The translations under genes and the position numbers were made by a program. Source: an uncultured Oscillospiraceae bacterium (GTDB lineage: Bacteria; Bacillota; Clostridia; Oscillospirales; Oscillospiraceae). From it: DNA of 20,523 nucleotides. The DNA is taken from the NCBI GenBank assembly GCA_910584285.1, contig CAJTYK010000035.1, forward strand, positions 1-20,523, written 5' to 3'. Positions 7,549 to 16,000 of the stretch are shown in pieces (within the stretch, counting starts at the first letter, position 1; each line of letters begins with the position of its first letter). The notes beneath the pieces were generated by a model that worked only from the letters and a program-made list of their open reading frames with translations, ran no database searches and was not told the DNA's origin.

Positions 7549-8970
7549 TCATTCAAAAGCTCCATCCTCGCCCTGCTGGTTTTCGCCGCCGGGATCGGTA
7601 GACACCGGGGGCGCCGTCTCCGGCGGAGGGTCGCTGGCCGAGGGCGGCTCCGTCACCGCCGGCTCAGTGGGCAGGGGTTCGCTCTCCGCCGGTGGGGTGG
7701 GCTCCGGGGGCTCACTCTCCGGCGGGGCGGTGGGCTCCGGTGTGTTCACAACCGGGGGAATGCCGGCGCTGGGGTCGGCCAGCACCCCGGTACTGGAGGA
7801 CAGGGTATTGCCGTCGGCGCTCACCCGGATCAGGTCGAGCTGCTTGATGGTGACCTCCTCCACAAAGGGGTTGAGCTTCTCGTTGATGACCTTTAGCAGC
7901 TCCGTCTGGTTGGGGTACACCCTGCCGCGATACCGCGCATTCCTGTCGTTGGACGCCCCATAAAACGGCATGGTAAAGAACTCCACATCGTCCACGCCCA
8001 GCCCGCCGAACACCGCCTGGGAGCCGAACCACAGGATGTTCTCCACCTGCAAATCGCTCTCCACCCGGCGGCCGAACAGGTCGGCCAGCTGGGTGATCTT
8101 CGTCATGTTCTGGATTTGGAGCGTCTGCTTCAGCACCGCCTTCAGGAAATCGTGCTGGATCTTCAGCCGGGTGATATCGCTGATGGCGTTTCCATCGTTG
8201 CTGTGCCGGAACCGGACGATCTGCATGGCGTCGTCCCCGGTCAGCTTGCGGTAGCCCTTGTCCTGGTGGATGTGCAGATCCTGATAGGGGTCGTCATAGT
8301 GCATATCCCGGGGGACGTCGAACCAGACGCCGCCGATGGCCTCCACCATCTCACCCACCAGCTCCCAGTCGATCTTCACGTAGTAGTCCGGGGTGAAGCC
8401 CACCAGCTCGGACACCTCGCTTTTCAGCGCCTCCACCCCCTGGGCAGGGTCTTTGTAGGAGCTATACACGGCGTTCAGGCTCTTGTTCCACCGCCGCACG
8501 TTGATCAGCGTGTCCCGGGGCAGGGACATGACGGCGGCCCGCTGGTTGGCCACGTCATAGGTCACCACCATCATGGTATCCGTCAAGCCGGAGGCCACGT
8601 CCGTGCCAAACACCAGGAAGGTGTAGATGCTGTCGCTCTTGCGCTCCCCGCCCACCTTGGGCTGGATGGCGTCGATGTCCAGCGTGGGTCCGGGGGTCTC
8701 CCCGGGCTGGAGGGAGGTGGCGGGATCCCCGGAGCTCACCGGCCCCGGCGGAAGGGAGGGCTTTTTGAACCAGCGGTTGTACAGCAGCATACCCACCGCC
8801 GCGATCACCATCACCGCCGCCAGCACGATCATGATGATCATGATCCGCCGTTCCCGCCGGCGTTTGGCCTCCTCCGGGCCCAGCGGGGGCTCGGCCCCGC
8901 GCTCCAGCCGCTTGCCCGGCCCGGACGGATCCGGAGCCGCACCGTTTGGCCTGTTGCCGTAGTCGCTCAT
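7549..8970 (-). CDS. LCP (LytR-CpsA-Psr) family wall-polymer ligase
   Basis: This 473-aa protein has a basic cytoplasmic N-terminus (RRRERR), one membrane segment (about 43-64), a disordered Pro/Ser/Gly linker and an extracellular LCP domain (about 113-320). LCP enzymes move polymers such as teichoic acids from undecaprenyl phosphate to peptidoglycan. Visible signatures are FGTDVASGLTDTMMVV (121-136), MSLPRDT (148-154) with the pyrophosphate-binding arginine, and DITRLKIQHDFLKAVLKQ with a second arginine. The C-terminal 75 residues are Pro/Glu/Ser/Thr-rich and contain an 11-residue repeat. Start ATG 8970 has GAAAGGGA 9 nt upstream and lies 3 bp after the nadD-yqeK stop. Linkage to tagO- and wecB-like genes supports wall-polymer attachment. 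Confidence 0.93.
   Translation of the reverse strand: MSDYGNRPNGAAPDPSGPGKRLERGAEPPLGPEEAKRRRERRIMIIMIVLAAVMVIAAVGMLLYNRWFKKPSLPPGPVSSGDPATSLQPGETPGPTLDIDAIQPKVGGERKSDSIYTFLVFGTDVASGLTDTMMVVTYDVANQRAAVMSLPRDTLINVRRWNKSLNAVYSSYKDPAQGVEALKSEVSELVGFTPDYYVKIDWELVGEMVEAIGGVWFDVPRDMHYDDPYQDLHIHQDKGYRKLTGDDAMQIVRFRHSNDGNAISDITRLKIQHDFLKAVLKQTLQIQNMTKITQLADLFGRRVESDLQVENILWFGSQAVFGGLGVDDVEFFTMPFYGASNDRNARYRGRVYPNQTELLKVINEKLNPFVEEVTIKQLDLIRVSADGNTLSSSTGVLADPSAGIPPVVNTPEPTAPPESEPPEPTPPAESEPLPTEPAVTEPPSASDPPPETAPPVSTDPGGENQQGEDGAFE
7679..7740. repeat. 33-bp-period tandem repeat in the LCP gene tail
   Basis: Positions 7679-7707 and 7712-7740 are near-identical 29-bp units at a 33-bp period. They encode the 11-residue repeat PEPT-x-P-x-ESEP. 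The unit is in frame, so copy number could change without breaking the gene. Confidence 0.6.
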
Positions 8971-8973
8971 GCT

Positions 8974-10164
8974 TCAAGTCCCTTTCCGATAAAATTCATA
9001 GGCCCCCAGGGTGTCGTGGTGGAGCTCCTTGCCCCGCTGAACCATCTCCTGCATGGACAGCGACGCGCCCATGCCCACCGCTCCGTCCAGGTCGCTGTAG
9101 GCCAACCGGCGCAGCTCTCCCACCTCCGGGAAGTCCCGGTTGGGCTCCATATAGTCGGCGATGTATAGCAGCTTCTCCTCCAAACTCATGCCCGCCCGGG
9201 CAGTGGTGTGGTAGAAGATGGCGTCATAGATATCGTCCTGGCCAAACATATATTTGGCCAGGGCCGCGCCGCTCTTGGCGTGGAGCAGCTTGTCGGTGGC
9301 CCGCTCCAGCGGATCCAGGGCGATCCCGTATTGGTCGCAGATGGCCAGATGCTCCTCGTGGCTGAGGTATTTGGTGCAGTCGTGGAGGATGGCCGCCCGG
9401 CGCATCCGATCCTCATCCGCCCCCCAGCGGAGGGCCAGCCGCGCCGCCTCCTCCTCGCAGCCCCGGATGTGGGCCAGCCGCTTGGCATATACCATGGAGT
9501 AGGACACGCAGCGCAGATCCTCCAGGGTGAGGTGCTTCAGATCGGCATTTGTCCCATATAGTTTTTCCCGCAAAATGTAGCCGTACACCGCTTCCGGCAA
9601 AAATTCCCGGCCCGCCCCCGCGGCCAGTTCTGACCGCAGCCGGGTGGACGAGATATCCACCAGCCCGGGAATGGAGATGGTGGCAATCCTGGCCCCGTAG
9701 GTTTTGGACAGATAGTCCCGCTGGGGGGCAAACACCGCCTCGCTGTCCGCCTCGGTTCTACCGAAGGCGCACACGCCCGCCATGGCGAGGATCCGCTCCG
9801 GCTCGTGCCACTGGTGGAGGGTGAGGAACATATCCGTCCCAATCAGCAGCCACAGCTCCCCATCGGGCCAGCGCCGGGAGGCCTCCTTTAGGGTGTCGGC
9901 GGTGTAGCTCTTGCCCTCCCGGTGCAGCTCCACGTCCCAGACCTCCGTCACCTCCGGCAGCAGAAGCTGGTCGGCGGCGATCTGCGTCATGGTGAACCGC
10001 TGCGACCCGGTGGGGCTGCCGGCAGGCAGCTCCTTGTGGGGAGGCAGGCCCGCGGGAACAAAAACCAGCTTATCCAGCCCCAGCGCCGTCGCGGCGGCCC
10101 GGGCTGCCGCCAGATGCCCCAGGTGGGGGGGATTGAAGCTGCCGCCATAGATGCCGATTTTCAT
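8974..10164 (-). CDS. nadD: Fused nicotinate-nucleotide adenylyltransferase (NadD) and YqeK-type HD phosphohydrolase
   Basis: This 396-aa protein joins two enzymes usually encoded separately. Residues 1-205 are NadD, which adenylylates NaMN to make deamido-NAD. They show YGGSFNPPHLGHL (6-18), PAGLPPHK (37-44), LIGTDMF (107-113) and ISSTRLRS (171-178). Residues about 212-396 are a YqeK-type HD domain, a family known to hydrolyse Ap4A symmetrically. Its metal ligands are H232, H261-D262, H295, H319 and the ADYMEP stretch (336-341). The two are joined in frame by a short linker (about 203-212). Start ATG 10164 is chosen because the protein then begins MKIGIYGGSFNP, with GAGGG 8 nt upstream; an in-frame TTG at 10182 lies inside that ribosome site. 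It sits between yqeI and LCP in the conserved Firmicutes order. Confidence 0.93.
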   Translation of the reverse strand: MKIGIYGGSFNPPHLGHLAAARAAATALGLDKLVFVPAGLPPHKELPAGSPTGSQRFTMTQIAADQLLLPEVTEVWDVELHREGKSYTADTLKEASRRWPDGELWLLIGTDMFLTLHQWHEPERILAMAGVCAFGRTEADSEAVFAPQRDYLSKTYGARIATISIPGLVDISSTRLRSELAAGAGREFLPEAVYGYILREKLYGTNADLKHLTLEDLRCVSYSMVYAKRLAHIRGCEEEAARLALRWGADEDRMRRAAILHDCTKYLSHEEHLAICDQYGIALDPLERATDKLLHAKSGAALAKYMFGQDDIYDAIFYHTTARAGMSLEEKLLYIADYMEPNRDFPEVGELRRLAYSDLDGAVGMGASLSMQEMVQRGKELHHDTLGAYEFYRKGT

Positions 10165-10200
10165 GGGAACCACCCTCTCCAAAAGATGTGGGTACGCCTG

Positions 10201-10280
10201 TTTTACCAGCTTAATTCGCTATTCTCGGCGTTCCGCCCTATTTTACCAGCTTGATCCGCTTTTCTCTGGGCTTGCCGTGG
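10201..10280. repeat. Degenerate 40-bp tandem duplication of the yqeI 3' end
   Basis: Two copies lie head-to-tail at a 40-bp period (10201-10240 and 10241-10280). The first 29 bases match at about 24 positions, then similarity fades. The second copy holds the last codons of yqeI (REKRIKLVK, stop). The first, downstream copy reads RRE-stop-RIKLVK in the same sense and fills the gap before nadD. Confidence 0.6.
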
Positions 10281-10543
10281 GTCTCCCGGTAGAGCACGAA
10301 TTTCGTGCCGATGACCTGTACCACCTCGCTCCGGGTGGCGCGGGCCAGCTCCTCCGCTCCCTCTCGGGGGGATAGGGGGCTGTTCTCCAGCACCTTGCCC
10401 TTGATGAGCTCCCGGGCCTCCAGGGCGTCGTCCGCCTGCTTGATCAGGTTCTCGCCCACGCCGTCCTTGCCGATGTGGACGATGGTGTCAATGTCGTTGG
10501 CCAGCCCTCTCAGCTGGGCCCGCTGCTTGCCGGTCAATCCCAT
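10238..10543 (-). CDS. yqeI: YhbY/YqeI-type CRM-domain RNA-binding protein
   Basis: This 101-aa single CRM domain protein belongs to a family associated with pre-50S ribosomal particles. Typical stretches are MGLTGKQRAQLRGLAND, the GKDGVGENLIKQADDALEA helix region, ELIKGKVLEN, and the C-terminal EVVQVIGTKFVLYRE followed by a basic tail. The length is normal. ATG 10543 has AGGAGGAATGACCC immediately upstream and overlaps the end of the preceding zinc-ribbon gene by 10 bp, so translation is probably coupled. It precedes nadD-yqeK as in Bacillus. The gap to nadD (10165-10237) contains a partial duplication of this gene's 3' end. Confidence 0.94.
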   Translation of the reverse strand: MGLTGKQRAQLRGLANDIDTIVHIGKDGVGENLIKQADDALEARELIKGKVLENSPLSPREGAEELARATRSEVVQVIGTKFVLYRETHGKPREKRIKLVK

Positions 10544-10866
10544 GGGTCATTCCTCCTGGTGTTGTTCCGCTTTTCCTCGGCGGACTCCCGCCGGGCCGCC
10601 TGCTCGCCCTCCAGCGCGCTCATCTGCTTCTCCCACTTCTCCCAGTATTCCTTGCCGCCGGAGCGCACGAATTCCTCCGGATTCACCCAGCTCTCCAGAT
10701 AGCCGCAGGCGCAGCACAGATAGCGGTTTACCGGCACGAAATACTGAGGCTTGCTGGACAGCAGGCCCTTAATCCGCACCCGGGGATCCGAACCATCGTT
10801 CAGGTTTCCCCGCATCACAACAATTTCCCGTCCACCGCACTTGGGGCAGACCCCTGTGTGCTTCAT
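10534..10866 (-). CDS. Small zinc-ribbon protein, 110 aa, function unknown
   Basis: Two CxxC pairs (C7/C10 and C51/C54) separated by 40 residues form a probable structural zinc ribbon. A helical, charged C-terminal part (about 64-105, with GGKEYWEKWEKQMSALEGE) and a short end NDPWD follow. It has no signal peptide or membrane segment. ATG 10866 has AAAGGAG at 9-nt spacing. The gene lies 28 bp after rdgB, and its last 10 bp overlap the yqeI start, so the yqeI ribosome site is inside this gene. It is one of three similar small zinc ribbons in this run. RNA or protein binding is plausible from the fold, but no function can be named. Confidence 0.8.
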   Translation of the reverse strand: MKHTGVCPKCGGREIVVMRGNLNDGSDPRVRIKGLLSSKPQYFVPVNRYLCCACGYLESWVNPEEFVRSGGKEYWEKWEKQMSALEGEQAARRESAEEKRNNTRRNDPWD

Positions 10867-10894
10867 CTACGGCACTCCTTTCCGTCGAATCCTG

Positions 10895-11482
10895 TCACTT
10901 CAGGTATTCCTCCAGCTTCTTCTGGAACGCCGCCAGCGCCAGCCCCCGGTGGGAGATGGCGTTCTTCTCCTCGGGGGAGAGCTGGGCGAAGGTCTTTTTC
11001 AGCTTGGGCAGGAAGAACACCGGGTCGTACCCGAAGCCGCCCTCCCCCATGGGGGCGAAGGCGATGGTGCCGGGGCACTCCCCTCGGGCGGTGAGCACGT
11101 CCCCACCGGGGAAGCAGCAGGTGATCACCGACACGAATTTGGCCGTCCGGGCCGCCCCCCGGGGCATATTGGCCAGCAGCATCCGGTAGCGCCCCGCATC
11201 GTCCAGCCCCTCGCCGCCATACCGGGCGGAGTACACGCCGGGGGCACCGTTCAGCGCGTCCACACACAAACCGGAGTCGTCCGCGATGGCGGGCAGGCCG
11301 CTGGCCTCCATCACCGCCTTGGCCTTCAGCAGGGAGTTCTCCTCAAAGGTCGTCCCCGTCTCCTCCACGTCGATGTCGATGCCCACGTCGGACTGGAGGC
11401 ACACCTCCACCCCCATGCCGGACAGGATCTCGTTCATTTCCTTCAGCTTTTTCTGATTTTTGCTCGCCAGTACCAGTTTCAT
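10895..11482 (-). CDS. rdgB: RdgB/HAM1 family XTP/dITP pyrophosphatase
   Basis: This 195-aa cytosolic enzyme hydrolyses ITP, dITP and XTP to monophosphates, keeping deaminated purines out of DNA and RNA. All signatures are present: SKNQKK (7-12), EETGTTFEENSLLKA (40-54), ADDSG (67-71), PGVYSARYGG (81-90), GFGYDPVF (149-156) and SHRG (177-180). ATG 11482 is preferred over an upstream start at 11515, because MKLVLASKNQ is the canonical N-terminus and GGGAG lies 10 nt upstream. The extra upstream codons overlap the preceding gene. The gap to the previous stop is 4 bp, so co-translation is likely. Confidence 0.96.
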   Translation of the reverse strand: MKLVLASKNQKKLKEMNEILSGMGVEVCLQSDVGIDIDVEETGTTFEENSLLKAKAVMEASGLPAIADDSGLCVDALNGAPGVYSARYGGEGLDDAGRYRMLLANMPRGAARTAKFVSVITCCFPGGDVLTARGECPGTIAFAPMGEGGFGYDPVFFLPKLKKTFAQLSPEEKNAISHRGLALAAFQKKLEEYLK

Positions 11483-11486
11483 TTTT

Positions 11487-11816
11487 CTACAACTCCCACG
11501 GGTCTTTTGACCCAAATTCTTTCTTTTTCTTCTGCTCCTTTGTCTGGCTGCGCTGGGTTTCCCACCGCTTCTGCACCGCCTCGATTTTATCGCCCATGGC
11601 GCTTAGCTTGCGCTCCATGGTATCGAGCACGCCCTCCGCCCTCTCCGGCACGGGCAGGATGATCTGGCGGCAGTCGGGGCAGTAAAACGCTTTTGCTTCC
11701 TGCGTCCAACTGCTCAGGAAAACTCTTTCCGTAAAATTTTTGTCCCTCCACTGAAGCCTGTCCCTGGCCGGGATCAGCCCCTCTTTCAGTTCCTTCCCAC
11801 AGAACGGGCAGTCCAT
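11487..11816 (-). CDS. Small zinc-ribbon protein, 109 aa (PF20097-like)
   Basis: MDCPFCGKEL opens directly with a CxxC pair (C3/C6). The second pair (C46/C49, FYCPDCRQ) follows after 39 residues, giving a zinc-ribbon domain over the first 55 residues. I associate this arrangement with the small PF20097 family, but only tentatively. The C-terminal half (60-105) is a charged helix with a Lys/Gln-rich stretch and the end KDPWEL. The rdgB ribosome site overlaps the codons of that tail. ATG 11816 is preceded by GGAGGAG at 6-nt spacing. It lies 15 bp after ftsY and 4 bp before rdgB. Function unknown. Confidence 0.8.
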   Translation of the reverse strand: MDCPFCGKELKEGLIPARDRLQWRDKNFTERVFLSSWTQEAKAFYCPDCRQIILPVPERAEGVLDTMERKLSAMGDKIEAVQKRWETQRSQTKEQKKKKEFGSKDPWEL

Positions 11817-11831
11817 GGCGCTCTCCTCCGT

Positions 11832-12698
11832 TTACAGCAGCGCCTGGGTGAACTCCGCCGCGTCAAAGGGCTGAAGGTCGTCCACGCCCTCGCCCACCCC
11901 GGCGAATTTGACGGGCACGCCCAGCTCCTTGGCGATAGCGATGACAATGCCCCCCTTGGCGGTGCCGTCCAACTTGGTGAGCACGATGCCGGACACACCC
12001 GCCGCCTTGGAGAACTCCTTGGCCTGGATCAGCCCGTTCTGTCCGGTGGTGGCGTCCAGCACCAGCAGGGTCTCCCGGCTGGAATTGAGGCACTCCCGGT
12101 CGATGACCCGGGAGATCTTGTTCAGCTCGTTCATCAGGTTGGCCTTGTTTTGCAGACGCCCGGCGGTGTCCACCAGCACCACGTCTGCGTGGCGGGCCTT
12201 GGCGGCGGACAGCGCGTCGTACACCACGGCGGCGGGATCCGCTCCCTCGTGCTGCTTGATGATGTCCACCCCGGCCCGGTCGGCCCAGATGGTGAGCTGC
12301 TCCGCGGCGGCGGCCCGGAAGGTGTCCCCGGCGCACAGCAGCACCTTTTTGCCCTCCCGCTTCCACCGGGCGGCCAGCTTGCCAATGGAGGTGGTTTTGC
12401 CCACGCCGTTCACCCCGATGAACAGCACGATGGCGGGGGTGCTGGACATATCCACCGACAGCTCGCCGGTGGTGAGGTATTCCGCTAAAATGTTCCGCAT
12501 ACACTGGCGGGCGCCCTCAATGTCCTTGATCTTCTCCGCCTTGCAGCGGCGTTTCAGCTCCTCCACCGCCTCCAGGGTGGTTTCCGCGCCTAAATCGGCC
12601 ATCACCAGGGACTCCTCCAGCTCCTCGTAGAAGTCGTCGTCCAGCTGGGAGAAGCCGTTGAAAATCCCTATCTTTTTAATCTTATCAAAAAAGCCCAT
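11832..12698 (-). CDS. ftsY: Signal recognition particle receptor FtsY
   Basis: This 288-aa SRP GTPase docks ribosome-nascent chain-SRP complexes at the membrane. The N domain is residues 1-85 and the NG GTPase follows: P-loop GVNGVGKTT (95-103), DTFRAAA (125-131), DTAGR (177-181), TKLDG (241-245) and AGVGEGVDDL (266-275). It lacks the long acidic A domain of E. coli FtsY and starts with the basic/amphipathic MGFFDKIKKIGIFNGF, which is common in Gram-positives and could contact lipid. ATG 12698 has AGAGGAAG at good spacing. The order smc-ftsY is conserved in Firmicutes; here a small zinc-ribbon gene lies between them. Confidence 0.97.
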   Translation of the reverse strand: MGFFDKIKKIGIFNGFSQLDDDFYEELEESLVMADLGAETTLEAVEELKRRCKAEKIKDIEGARQCMRNILAEYLTTGELSVDMSSTPAIVLFIGVNGVGKTTSIGKLAARWKREGKKVLLCAGDTFRAAAAEQLTIWADRAGVDIIKQHEGADPAAVVYDALSAAKARHADVVLVDTAGRLQNKANLMNELNKISRVIDRECLNSSRETLLVLDATTGQNGLIQAKEFSKAAGVSGIVLTKLDGTAKGGIVIAIAKELGVPVKFAGVGEGVDDLQPFDAAEFTQALL

Positions 12699-12715
12699 TT
12701 AAATCTTCCTCTATT

Positions 12716-13024
12716 TTATGAATAATTCGGATTCTTCAGGCCGCAGCCGGGGCATTTTGGATCGTCCAGGTCGTGCTTCGTCCCGCACTTGCAGCAGATC
12801 ACCTGGGGCATATGCCCCTCCTCCCGCCAGGTCTCGGAGCTGCCCTGACGGTAGAACTCAATCTTTCCGCAGGCAGGGCACGCCCAGATCTCCACCTCCA
12901 GGGAACCGGACAACAGGTTGGACAAGCGTCCCAGGACAACGCCCGCCTGCCCAAGCTGGATCTGCTCCTCACCCAAAAAGTCCATCTCCGCGCCGCAGCT
13001 GGCGCACTTCCTGATCTTACTCAT
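12716..13024 (-). CDS. Small double zinc-ribbon protein, 102 aa, function unknown
   Basis: Four CxxC pairs are visible. C7/C10 and C49/C52 frame a 38-residue insert containing EEQIQLGQ and NLLSGSLEVEIWACP. C77/C80 and C91/C94 form a second, tighter C-terminal ribbon (CCKCG ... CPGCG). The first half resembles small nucleic-acid-binding-type zinc ribbons of gut Clostridia; the specific role is unknown. There is no signal peptide or membrane segment. ATG 13024 has AAAGGAGAG at 8-nt spacing. It lies 15 bp after smc and 17 bp before ftsY, so it is surely part of their transcript. Confidence 0.82.
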   Translation of the reverse strand: MSKIRKCASCGAEMDFLGEEQIQLGQAGVVLGRLSNLLSGSLEVEIWACPACGKIEFYRQGSSETWREEGHMPQVICCKCGTKHDLDDPKCPGCGLKNPNYS

Positions 13025-13039
13025 AGGATGATCTCTCCT

Positions 13040-16000
13040 TTATTTGATGTTCAGCTCTTTTTCCACGTCGTTCAAATTGATGGTGAGCATCCTCGACACG
13101 CCCTTCTCCTGCATGGTGACGCCATAGAGCACGTCGGCCTCCTCCATGGTGCCCCGGCGGTGGGTGATGACGATGAACTGGGTCTTGTCGCTGATCCGCC
13201 GGAGATACCGGGCGTAGCGCACCACGTTGGACTCGTCCAGCGCCGCCTCGATCTCGTCCATGACGCAGAAGGGGGTGGGCCGCACCTTCAAAATGGCGAA
13301 GTACAGCGCGATGGCGATCAGTGCCCGCTCCCCGCCGGATAGGGCGCTCATGTTCTGCACCGTCTTACCCGGGGGCTGGGCCCTGATCTCGATGCCGCAG
13401 TTGAGCACGTCGTCCGGATCCTCCAGCTCCAGGTTGGCCTTGCCTCCGCCGAACAGGTCGGTGAACGCCTGCCGGAAGCCCTCGTTGATCAGGGCGAACT
13501 GCTCCTGGAAGATGCCCGTCATCTCGCCCACGATCTGGGCGATGATATCCTGCAATTCCTTTTTGGCCTTGGCCACGTCGTCCCGCTGATCGGTGAAGTA
13601 GGTGTACCGTTCGTTCACCCGCTGGAACTCCTCCACCGCGTCCGGGTTGATGCTGCCCAGGGCAGAGATGGACTTTTTCAGCTCCCCAATGCGCCGCTGG
13701 GCCTTGGGGACGGACTCCAGCTCCACCCGCTGGGCCCGGGCCGCCTCGTGGGACAGCTCGTAGCTCTCCCACAGCTTGTCCAGGATCTGGCTCTCCTCCA
13801 TAGCGGCGGCGGCCGCCTTGTTCTCCAGAGCGGACACCTCGCCCTCCATCCGAACCAGCTCATCGTTCCTGTCCCGGATCTGCCGGTCGGCCTGGTTCCG
13901 CTCCCCCTCCAGGGCCAGCTTCTCCTCGTTGAGCCGCCGGACAGCGGCGTTCCCGTCCCGGCTGGCGGCCTGGAGGGCCTGTAACCGGCCCTTTTCCTCC
14001 TCGATCCGCCGGGTCAGATAGCCGTTCTGCTCCTCAAACTGACCGATCATGGCGGTGCGGCTGGCGGTGTCGCCGCTGAGATCGTCCCGCAGGCGCTCCA
14101 GCTCGCCCACGCTCTGCCGCAGGGCAGACTGCTCGCCCTCCAGCCCCGCCAGCTTGGCGCTGCACTGGGCGGACTCCTCGTTCAGCGCCGCCACCTTGTC
14201 CTGTAGGGCGGTGCGGCCCTGGGCCTTGGCCTCGCCCTCCGCCCGCAGGGCGGCGGCGGAGCCCTCCAGCGCCTCGATCCGGGCCTTGGCCTGGGCGGTA
14301 TTGGCGGTGTTCTCCTCCATGCGGCGGCGCACCTGCTCCCGCTCCGTTGACAGGGTCTGGCGGCGCAGCTCCACGTCCCCCAGCTGAACCTGGGCGCTGT
14401 CCGCCCGCTCGGAATATTTCAGCACCGCGTCCTCCGCCTCCCGGAGCTGGGCGGCGGCGGCATCCAGCTCGTACTGGGCGGCGGTGACCTCCCGTTGGGC
14501 CTGGGCCAGCTCATCCCCGGCGGTTTTGAGGTCGGAGGCCAGGCCGTCCTTCTGCTGGTTGAGCCGCTCCAGCTCGTTGGCCCGGCTCAAAATCCCTGCC
14601 GAGCGGGACACCGAGCCGCCGGTCATGGAGCCGCCGGCATTGAGCACCTGTCCGTCCAACGTCACGATGCGGAACCGGTGGCCAAACTTCCGGGCCATGG
14701 CCATGGCGCTGTCCATATCCCGGGCGATGACCACCCGGCCCAGCAGGTTGGAGAAGATATTGGCGTACTCCGGCGCAAAGGAGATCAGCGCGTCCCCCAT
14801 ACCCACAAAGCCGTCCTCATGCTCCACGGCTCTGTCCCGGAAGTCGGCGGGCCGGATGGTGTTCATGGGCAGGAAGGTGGCGCGGCCCCCGTCCCGCCGC
14901 TTCAGGTAGTTGATGGCGTTCTTGCCGTCCTCGTCCCGCTCCACCACCAGATTCTGCATGGCACCGCCCAGGGCGATCTCGATGGCCACGGCATAGGGAT
15001 CGGGCACGTGGAGCAGACCAGCCACCGGGCCGCGCACGCCCCGCAGGCCGCCCCGCTCGGCCTCGCCCATCACCAGCTTCACCGCCTTGGAGTAGCCCTC
15101 ATACAGCTTTTCCATCTCGGCCAGCATTTTAATCCGAGCGTTCAAATTGTTCTCGTCCATCTGGAGGCGGCGGTGCTTCTCCTGGGCCCCGTCCAGCTTC
15201 CGCTGCCGGGACTGGAGGCGCATCTGGTAGCCGCTGATCACGTTCTTAGCTGCGTCCCGATCCTCGGTGACCTTGTCCAGCTCCTTCCGGGTGGCGCTCA
15301 GCGACTCCCGGGCCTGGGCCGCCTTGTCCTCCTGCTCTTGAAGCTCCTGGCCCAGCTTCTCCTCCCGGTCATACAGCTCCTGGGCAGCGGCGGCCAGGGC
15401 GGACAGCAGCTCCCGGGCCTCTCCGGCGGAGGCGGTCTCCAGCCGTTCCCGCTCCTGAAGCCGCTCCAGCTCCTCGTTTAGGCTGCCCGCAGAGCCCAGC
15501 ATCTCCTGGGCGCGCCGGTTCAGCGTGTCGATCTGTTCCCGGCAGGCGGCCATGTTCTCCTCGATCCGCTCCAGCCGTCCCTTGCCGTCGGCGATCTGGG
15601 CGGCCAGGGAACCGGCCCGGCCCTCCTGCTGCTCCAGCTCCTGCCGGATGCGCTGGGCGTTGGCGCTGTTGTTCTTGATGTCATTTTTCAGCAGAGCGAT
15701 GCTGTTCTCACAGGCGTGCACCTGCTCGTCCAGGCCGGACTGCTTTTCCCGCAGGGACTCCGCCTCAATATCCTTGTCCCGCATCCGGTCGGCAAGGGTG
15801 TCCCGCCGGGTGTACAGCTCCTCCATCGCGGCCTTGGCCTCGTCCCGCTGGCGGACGGCGGCCTCGCAGTCCGCCTTCACCTTCAGGCTGTTGGCCCGGA
15901 GGCGCTCCAGCGTCTCCAGCCAGACGGAGATCTCCAGCCCCTTCAGCTCGTCCCGGAGGACGTTGTATTTCTTCGTTTTCTCCGCCTGCACCCGCAGGGG

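Noticed and set aside
8116..9168. Long open plus-strand frame across the LCP and nadD-yqeK genes
   Set aside because: Antisense shadow spanning two well-supported genes, with no family-like motifs.
14495..15481. Long open plus-strand frame opposite the smc coiled coil
   Set aside because: Leucine/histidine-rich antisense of repetitive coiled-coil codons, with no ribosome site or motifs.
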